From a virus, in IMG/VR virus record IMGVR_UViG_3300029268_001969, positions 1 through 22,786 of that record: DNA of 22,786 nucleotides; one strand, written 5' to 3'. The notes beneath the pieces were generated by a model that worked only from the letters and a program-made list of their open reading frames with translations, was not told the DNA's origin and searched no databases. Below are positions 14,383 to 19,499 of this stretch, piece after piece. Within the stretch, counting starts at the first letter, position 1, and every line of letters starts with the position of its first letter. A program made the position numbers and the translations under genes.

Positions 14383-14621
14383 CCGCCCTGGCCGAAGCCT
14401 TCCACTGGAGCGAGGAATTTATCCTCTTCCGCCTCCCGCTCTCCCGCGGGGAGCAATACTACCACTGGCTCCTGCGTCGCGCCCGCTGGCGCACCTACGA
14501 ACCGGCAGAATCCGCCGTGGATCAGGTTGCCAAGCTTGACACCGCCCTGCTCGCATGGCCGGCACGCGCGGTTGATCCCGAGGTCGAAGCCGCTTTCCAA
14601 CGGTTCAAAGCAAAAACATGA
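13885..14621 (+). CDS. Tail assembly chaperone, frameshifted long form (gpGT-like)
   Basis: The predicted -1 frameshift at 14343-14349 joins 155 residues of the short form to 90 residues of the -1 frame, giving 245. The -1 frame is open from 14280 to TGA 14619-14621 and has no ATG, GTG or TTG near its beginning, so it is unlikely to be translated by itself. Its content looks real: helical, with Trp-rich motifs (EAFHWSEEFILFRLPLSRGEQ, YYHWLLRRARWRTY) and a charged C-terminal helix. In lambda the T part contacts the tail tube while the G part contacts the tape measure. The fusion is inferred from the slippery site, the structure and the frame layout. Confidence 0.65.
14343..14392 (+). promoter_or_regulatory. 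Programmed -1 frameshift signal
   Basis: The heptamer CCCAAAC (14343-14349) is in the right phase: zero-frame codons CCA and AAC slip to CCC and AAA. Seven bases later GCCAGGGTGGCT (14357-14368) pairs with AGCCGCCCTGGC (14381-14392), a 12-bp stem with one T-G wobble and a 12-base loop. A smaller alternative stem is GAGCCA (14355-14360) with TGGCTC (14364-14369). Both spacings (7 or 5 bases) suit known stimulatory stems. The zero-frame stop TAG (14380-14382) spans the end of the loop and the first two bases of the 3' arm. Confidence 0.7.
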
Positions 14622-14624
14622 AGC

Positions 14625-14654
14625 CTTTCCGCTTTCCACTTTCCGCTTTCTCTT
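14625..14654 (+). repeat. Heptad array identical to 9150-9179
   Basis: The units are CTTTCCG, CTTTCCA, CTTTCCG and CTTTCTC, then TT, followed by CCC and ATG 14658. All 30 bases equal the copy before the scaffold candidate, but no TTTGACA follows here. Confidence 0.8.
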
Positions 14655-14657
14655 CCC

Positions 14658-15329
14658 ATGAAGCTCGACGCCTCTGATCTCCGCAATGCGATCCGCCGCC
14701 TGGCCGCCGAGACAAAGAAAGCCCCGCGCGAAGTCTGCGAGACCGCCGCCCGTGGGTTCATTCGCGATGTCGTGAAGATCACCCCGCCCGGATCCGCAGG
14801 GGTATCCGGTTCCGCAGCCAAGAAGGCGGGCGAGGCGGGCATCCGCATTGGCCTTGCCAGCATCATGGTTGCCGCTGCCAAGGGGTTCAACGGCCCGTTT
14901 GAAGATCCCGCCGATGTCCACGCCCGCACCCGTAATCCTCGCACCGGACGCACGGACAAGCGCATTTTGACCGGGGCTCTGCGTGGATCTGGGAAAGTGT
15001 CGGTAGATGTCGCCACCCTGCGCGCATTTGAAAAGAAACTTCTTGCCCTTGTAGGCATCCTTTCCGCCGGATGGAATGCTGCCGCCGAAAAACTTGGCGT
15101 GAAGCTCCCCGCTTGGGTTTCCAGGCATGGCGCTTCACGCGGGTCCGTGGTGGTAAAAGTGGATGCCTATAAATTCAGCATCACGCTCAACAATGAGGTC
15201 AAGTTCGTCGGTAATGTGAAGGACTACGAGCGCCGTGTTTCATGGGCCGTAAAAAATCAGGCAAAGAAGATGGACCGGCAATGTGACTTCCTGCTGAAGA
15301 AGGCCATCCGCGCCGCCGGTTGGCTGTAG
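14658..15329 (+). CDS. Uncharacterised tail protein before tape measure
   Basis: The 223-residue protein lies between the chaperone pair and the tape measure. It opens with a charged helix (LRNAIRRLAAETKKAPREV). An Ala/Gly-rich middle follows, with HARTRNPRTGRTDKRILTGALRG at about 94-115. Near residues 155-185 come RGSVVVKVDAYKFSITLNNEVKFV strands, and a basic helix ends the protein. I do not recognise a family. A minor tail role is inferred from position. Start at ATG 14658, three bases after a heptad array and without Shine-Dalgarno. Confidence 0.6.
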   Translation: MKLDASDLRNAIRRLAAETKKAPREVCETAARGFIRDVVKITPPGSAGVSGSAAKKAGEAGIRIGLASIMVAAAKGFNGPFEDPADVHARTRNPRTGRTDKRILTGALRGSGKVSVDVATLRAFEKKLLALVGILSAGWNAAAEKLGVKLPAWVSRHGASRGSVVVKVDAYKFSITLNNEVKFVGNVKDYERRVSWAVKNQAKKMDRQCDFLLKKAIRAAGWL

Positions 15330-15331
15330 CC

Positions 15332-15338
15332 TTTGACA
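15332..15338 (+). promoter_or_regulatory. TTTGACA element before tape measure gene
   Basis: TTTGACA starts three bases after the stop codon of the preceding gene and lies 13 bases before GTG 15352. It supports that GTG, for which no Shine-Dalgarno is visible. Confidence 0.6.
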
Positions 15339-15351
15339 TCGCCGCGCATCC

Positions 15352-16920
15352 GTGGCCAAAGCGACAGCAACATTCGATGCCAACGATAGTCCCATCCAGG
15401 CGGCATTCCGCCGGGTGGACAAGTCGCTTCTTGGTCTTGAAAAGAAATTTGTTTCAGTCGGGAAGTTTGCCGCAAAGCTCCTCGCGCTTCCGGCTGCCGC
15501 TGCCGGTGGTCTGGCCCTTGGTGTCGGCAAGGTTCTTGATATTGGTGGCGACCTGAGTGATCTCAGCGCCCGCACGGGCGTCGCCGCGGGCGAGCTGGCG
15601 AAACTCCAGCAGGAGTTCAAAAACAACGGCAAGGCGGCGGAGGATGTCGGTCCGGTCATCAACAAGATGCAGAAGTCTCTGGCGACCGGTGCCGGGGCCG
15701 ACACGATTGCCAAGCTCGGGCTCAACCTGAACGATCTGAAAAAACAGGCTCCGGTTGACCAGTTCCATGCCATCGGCGAGGCGCTCAACCGGATCGATGA
15801 TCCTGCTCAGAAATCCGCCGCGGCGATGGATATTTTTGGAAAGAGCGGGGGCGAGTTGCTCGCCTTGTTCGCCTCCGGGGGATTCGGGGATGCCGCCGCG
15901 CAGGTCGGTGGACAGGCGGATTTGCTGAGCAAGGATGCCGCGCTCTTCGATGATGTCAGCGACAAGCTCGCGCTGGCTGGGCTCAAGGTTCAAGGCTTCT
16001 TCGTCGGAGTCGCCGACAAGGTGGCTCCCGTGCTCAAGCCGATCCTCGACGGCCTGGCCGGCATGGATTTTTCCGCGCTTGGCCAACAGGTCGGCACGAT
16101 CATCGCCAATCTGGTTCAGGCGGTTTCCGATGGAACCATCGGGGAGATCTTTTTCACGTCGCTGAGCATCGCATTCCAAAATGCGGGCAATGTGTTGGTG
16201 GGGATTTTCGTCGCGATTGGAGACACCATTCTGGCGATCCTTGCCATCCCGTTCAAAAATGCCTGCACGATTTTTGAAATCCTGACCACGCCCGATTTCT
16301 GGCTGGGCTTGGGATCGGCTCTTATGGGCATTGCGAAAGGCTTCATCGCCATGATGCTTGATGGGGTTGCTTTGCTTCTCGAAAAGCTCTCTAAGGTTCC
16401 CGGCCTCGGAAAACTCTCGGGGGCGGCAGAGGCTATTCGTGAGAAAGCGCAAGGCATTCGCACCAGCGGACAGGAAGACCGATCGTCCGCGTCCGGCCTT
16501 CTGGGCCCCGTGCTCGAAAAGGCAAAGCAAAACACCGCGAAGGCCCTGCAAGATGTGCTCGACGCACCCGGAAAAGGTTATGCCACAGGCTCCAAAGTTT
16601 TCGATACCTCGGGCGATCAATCCCGTCTCGATGGCATCTGGGCCGGAGTTGCCAATAATGTCCAGGCCGTCAGCGAAAAGGCCCTGAAAGACGCCGCTCC
16701 TGCGAAGTCTGGATTGCCCGGCCTCGATGTCGATATGGGCAGCGGCAAATCGGCGGTTTCCGCATTGCAAAAAATCGGCGGCACCTCCGGTGGCGTTGGT
16801 GGAGATCCGCTGCTCAGTGAAACAAAAACCACGAACGGACTGCTCCGCGACATCCGGGCTGCGCTCAAGTCCGATGGCGGTCGCCCGGGTTCGCGTGTGG
16901 CGGTATTTGGAGCCGCCTGA
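15352..16920 (+). CDS. Tape measure protein
   Basis: The tape measure sets tail length and is later released with DNA. The N-terminus (PIQAAFRRVDKSLLGLEKKF) is the typical coiled start, followed by a hydrophobic Ala/Gly/Leu stretch (about 38-65), the segment DLSDLSARTGVAAGELAKLQ with EFKNNG, and from about residue 265 several hydrophobic helices (IAFQNAGNVLVGIFVAIGDT and following). The C-terminal 150 residues are Ser/Ala/Gly-rich. At about 0.15 nm per residue, 522 residues imply a tail near 80 nm. GTG start by TTTGACA spacing. The next gene starts two bases after the stop. Confidence 0.85.
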   Translation: MAKATATFDANDSPIQAAFRRVDKSLLGLEKKFVSVGKFAAKLLALPAAAAGGLALGVGKVLDIGGDLSDLSARTGVAAGELAKLQQEFKNNGKAAEDVGPVINKMQKSLATGAGADTIAKLGLNLNDLKKQAPVDQFHAIGEALNRIDDPAQKSAAAMDIFGKSGGELLALFASGGFGDAAAQVGGQADLLSKDAALFDDVSDKLALAGLKVQGFFVGVADKVAPVLKPILDGLAGMDFSALGQQVGTIIANLVQAVSDGTIGEIFFTSLSIAFQNAGNVLVGIFVAIGDTILAILAIPFKNACTIFEILTTPDFWLGLGSALMGIAKGFIAMMLDGVALLLEKLSKVPGLGKLSGAAEAIREKAQGIRTSGQEDRSSASGLLGPVLEKAKQNTAKALQDVLDAPGKGYATGSKVFDTSGDQSRLDGIWAGVANNVQAVSEKALKDAAPAKSGLPGLDVDMGSGKSAVSALQKIGGTSGGVGGDPLLSETKTTNGLLRDIRAALKSDGGRPGSRVAVFGAA

Positions 16921-16922
16921 TT

Positions 16923-17576
16923 ATGCCGGAACCCAATCGCATCGCTGGCGCATCGTTCAACGCGGATCGCTCGGGAGTTCTCACTTTCAAGATTCCGTGG
17001 GTTGTCTATTCGGAGGAACAGTGCGCGACGTTTGTCCCTTCCTCGCTTCCGCTCGACTTGCCGATCGTGGATCGATCGGCTTCGGATGACAATGGTGATT
17101 GGATTCTGACCCTGAACCATGAAGGGGTTCGCCCGGGCGCGGAGATCGAAGAGACGTTTGAGCTCGATGGAAGCACCAGCGAAGATCCCATCGAGACGCA
17201 TCCGGACTGGGAGGCGCTCAAGAACAAATACAAGGCGATCATGGACGGGGAAAAGCTGGATTCCTGGCCTGCAAAAATCACGATCGATGGGGAGTCCCGA
17301 AAGAACCCGATGCTTGGGGTCAGCGCGTTCTTAAATATCGGCGCGGTCTGGCGGCGCGGATTCGGGGAGAAAAATTTCCCCACCTATCTTCTTCGCGAAA
17401 TCGGCTGCATTGACAATCCGCGTGGAAAGATGCAGCCGCCGACTCTTCCGGAGGGCCGCAATTGGATCAAGCGAAGCCTCAAGGCGACATGGCGGGGCAA
17501 TATTTGGACGATCAACGAAGAGTGGCTCGCCAGCGGCCGGGGCGGCTGGAACCGAGATATTTACAAGGTGCGCTGA
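16923..17576 (+). CDS. Uncharacterised distal tail protein (217 residues)
   Basis: The protein follows the tape measure directly. It begins with a beta-type segment (SGVLTFKIPWVVYSEEQ), has an acidic middle (EIEETFELDGSTSEDP), then ILTLNHEG-like and IWTINEEWLASGRGG segments with many Trp, and ends in NRDIYKVR. I do not recognise the family. Distal tail or hub proteins are expected here in siphophages. Its stop codon and the next start share a base in TGATG, so the next gene is probably translationally coupled. Confidence 0.6.
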   Translation: MPEPNRIAGASFNADRSGVLTFKIPWVVYSEEQCATFVPSSLPLDLPIVDRSASDDNGDWILTLNHEGVRPGAEIEETFELDGSTSEDPIETHPDWEALKNKYKAIMDGEKLDSWPAKITIDGESRKNPMLGVSAFLNIGAVWRRGFGEKNFPTYLLREIGCIDNPRGKMQPPTLPEGRNWIKRSLKATWRGNIWTINEEWLASGRGGWNRDIYKVR

Positions 17577-18211
17577 TGTTTTCCGTTAATGACCTGATGG
17601 TTCGCCCGGGCGATCGGGTGTGTGATGAAGAAGGACGCCTGAGTCCGCAGTTCACCCGGAAATGGAACGCCTTCGTCCGCGCGATTGAGAGCATCGGAAA
17701 GCCGAGCGGGCGGGGGGTGCGCCGCCGCGAGCTCCCGGACCAAGTGATTGTTTCCTTCGATGTCCGCTCCACCGTGCGACAGGATATCGCCTTCAGGATC
17801 TCCGCTTCCTCCGGCGAGTCTGCGGATATCACGCTCGTGCGCTTCGGCTTCGGCCTTGTCGGCGGCATGGAGCCGGAGATCGATGATCTGGCGATCTCCG
17901 ATGAAGACGAAAACGGGGAGACCCCAGCGCTCAAAGTGAAGGCGTCCGACTTCAACAAGCAGCACCGCTGCCGCCTGTATTTCAAAGTCGTATGCAATAA
18001 GGACTGGTCGCGCAAGGAGGTGGCCATTATTGCCTCCCCCGATCTGCCAAAGGCCGAACCTTACACCGGGTTCAAGCTGATCGGCCTCCTCATCAACACA
18101 GACGGGGCGATCCGCAGCGTTCAGTGCGCCAAGCGGGATCTCGGCCACGACACCAGCGAGCGACGCGACAACGGCACCGCCAAACATTGGTTCTGGGCGG
18201 CGGACTCATAA
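17576..18211 (+). CDS. Uncharacterised distal tail protein (211 residues)
   Basis: Start at ATG 17576 in the TGATG overlap, with AAGGTG about seven bases upstream. The longer frame starting within the previous gene is rejected because of the clean overlap. The body has basic and acidic segments (LPDQVIVSFDVRSTVRQD, then EPEIDDLAISDEDENGE), a strand-rich part (RCRLYFKVVCNKDWSRKE) and IASPDLPKAEPYTGFKLIGL, ending with KHWFWAADS. The tail region and the beta-rich character suggest a structural component. No family is recognised. Confidence 0.6.
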   Translation: MFSVNDLMVRPGDRVCDEEGRLSPQFTRKWNAFVRAIESIGKPSGRGVRRRELPDQVIVSFDVRSTVRQDIAFRISASSGESADITLVRFGFGLVGGMEPEIDDLAISDEDENGETPALKVKASDFNKQHRCRLYFKVVCNKDWSRKEVAIIASPDLPKAEPYTGFKLIGLLINTDGAIRSVQCAKRDLGHDTSERRDNGTAKHWFWAADS

Positions 18212-18237
18212 GTCCCATTCCGTCCCATTCGTCCCAT
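18212..18237 (+). repeat. GTCCCATTC tandem repeat running into a start codon
   Basis: GTCCCATTC (18212-18220), one C, GTCCCATTC (18222-18230) and GTCCCAT (18231-18237), the last ending in the ATG at 18236. The unit is nine or ten bases rather than seven, but the position matches the heptad arrays. No Shine-Dalgarno is present. Confidence 0.6.
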
Positions 18238-19147
18238 GAAAAATCTCCGCGATCTCATCAAGCGGCGCGATGACAAGTTTCTCGCCGATGACTGGAATTC
18301 CCTTGTCCAGCAAGGCCGGAGCCGCTGCCTCAACCCGGGCGTCGTCAACTCGCAGGCTCCGGATCCGCCATTCGAGTGGAAGGTTTCCGCCGCGCGCTTC
18401 GATGAACGCCTAAAGTGGAAACTCTTCATCGGTCCCGGGTTCATCAATGACTCGGTCCCGAGCATCTCCTACCTGAAAAAGGACGATCCGCGCGGATGGG
18501 AGAAGCCCTCCGATTACCCGGAGCCGAAACCCGGGGAATCCGGATACAGTGAACATTTCATTGATCGCGATCTGTTGGAGGAAGATCCGCCGTTCCTGCT
18601 TGTCGAGGCTCCGCAGGCTGCGTCCGGAAACGAGGATTTTTCTCCGGTCGCCGATTCCGCCCGCATCCCGTATTTTCAGACCGCCGAGATGTGGGAGAAA
18701 ACGATCTTCCGGGCGCATGTGATCCTTGTGGCCGCGCCGCTGCGTGCGACGTTCTTCCCGGCGTCCCTTCCCCCGCCGCCGCTCGCACGCTACCGCCTGG
18801 CCGCGGTGCCGCGTCCATTGTCGCGTTCCTTCGGGGCGCTGGCCGGCGGCTGGGTGGAGATCGCCCGCCTGTTTCTCGTGCGGGAGGAAAAGGACGGCCC
18901 CGCCGGAGACCGCCTGCTTGTCCAGCAACGCGAGTTCCACAACCTCGCCGCCTCGATCGTGCGCCCGCATCAGGAATTCGCCGCCGGGCCGATCTCCACT
19001 CAGAGCTTCGGAGGCATCGGCGCGGGCCTGGCGGATTCCTTTGCCATGGGCATGGCGGATTCCTACAACGCCTTCGTTTCCCAGGTCCAGGCGGAGATCG
19101 ATAACATCCTCTTCACCACCGCCAGCGTCGAGTTTTGGACGGTCTGA
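18236..19147 (+). CDS. Uncharacterised tail-associated protein (303 residues)
   Basis: The N-terminal 40 residues are basic and helical. The middle contains FIGPGFINDSVPSISYLKKD, then DPRGWEKPSDYPEP, YSEHFIDRDLLEEDPPFLLV and IPYFQTAEMWEKTIFRAHVI. Towards the C-terminus are Ala/Gly-rich turns (FGGIGAGLADSFAMGMADSY). The order of dense aromatic and acidic segments suggests a folded structural protein. I do not recognise the family. The place before the fibre gene suggests a distal tail or baseplate component. Confidence 0.6.
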   Translation: MKNLRDLIKRRDDKFLADDWNSLVQQGRSRCLNPGVVNSQAPDPPFEWKVSAARFDERLKWKLFIGPGFINDSVPSISYLKKDDPRGWEKPSDYPEPKPGESGYSEHFIDRDLLEEDPPFLLVEAPQAASGNEDFSPVADSARIPYFQTAEMWEKTIFRAHVILVAAPLRATFFPASLPPPPLARYRLAAVPRPLSRSFGALAGGWVEIARLFLVREEKDGPAGDRLLVQQREFHNLAASIVRPHQEFAAGPISTQSFGGIGAGLADSFAMGMADSYNAFVSQVQAEIDNILFTTASVEFWTV

Positions 19148-19283
19148 AGAAAATTAGAAATGTGAAATTAGAAATTAGAAATTGGGCCGCACAGCGTCCA
19201 AGTGCCGCGCGGGCGCGGGATTCTTCCATTCCGCATTCCGCATTCCACATTCCGCATTCCCTTTGACACCTCCGGTGTCTTCG
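19148..19283 (+). repeat. Intergenic block with two five-unit heptad arrays and TTTGACA hairpin
   Basis: The first array (19151-19185) is AAATTAG, AAATGTG, AAATTAG, AAATTAG, AAATTGG, which is the 12919-12953 type inverted. After a GC-rich stretch with no frame of note comes a second array (19227-19261): CATTCCG, CATTCCG, CATTCCA, CATTCCG, CATTCCC. Then follow TTTGACA (19262-19268) and a hairpin GACACC (19265-19270) / GGTGTC (19274-19279) with a TCC loop, ending four bases before ATG 19284. Confidence 0.75.
19262..19268 (+). promoter_or_regulatory. TTTGACA element before 58-residue gene
   Basis: TTTGACA lies 15 bases before ATG 19284. Its last four bases belong to the 5' arm of a perfect 6-bp hairpin, so element and hairpin overlap here. 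Confidence 0.55.
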
Positions 19284-19460
19284 ATGCCCGCTCGCACCGT
19301 TGTTGAAAATCCGCCTCCTCTGACCCCGCGCGGGACTCGCCCCGTGCGCCCGTTCCCGTTTTCCTGGCTCCGGCAGTTTGCCGGGCTCACGCCCCTTCTC
19401 GCCACATCGCCCATTCCCGACGAATCCGAGCCCAACCCTCTGCGCTACGAAAATGCATAG
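19284..19460 (+). CDS. Small proline-rich protein (58 residues)
   Basis: A start at ATG 19284 is preferred over upstream frame extensions because TTTGACA lies 15 bases before it. The 58 residues are proline-rich (NPPPLTPRGTRPVRPFPF) and contain one short hydrophobic segment, with no recognised motif. It sits between tail genes and is followed by a heptad array and the fibre gene. It may be a small tail or accessory protein, or a chance frame in a GC-rich gap. Confidence 0.4.
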   Translation: MPARTVVENPPPLTPRGTRPVRPFPFSWLRQFAGLTPLLATSPIPDESEPNPLRYENA

Positions 19461-19463
19461 TCC

Positions 19464-19498
19464 CTTTCCGCTTTTCGCTTTCCGCTTTCCGCTTTTCT
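19464..19498 (+). repeat. Five-unit CTTTCCG heptad array before fibre gene
   Basis: The units are CTTTCCG, CTTTTCG, CTTTCCG, CTTTCCG and CTTTTCT, then C and ATG 19500. It belongs to the same type as 9150-9179 and 14625-14654 but is not identical to them. Confidence 0.8.
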
Positions 19499-19499
19499 C

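Noticed and set aside
14532-14541. CTTGACA inside the -1 frame part of the chaperone as another element
   Set aside because: It lacks the leading TTT, lies inside coding sequence (codons for K-L-D-T), and no start codon follows at 13-16 bases.
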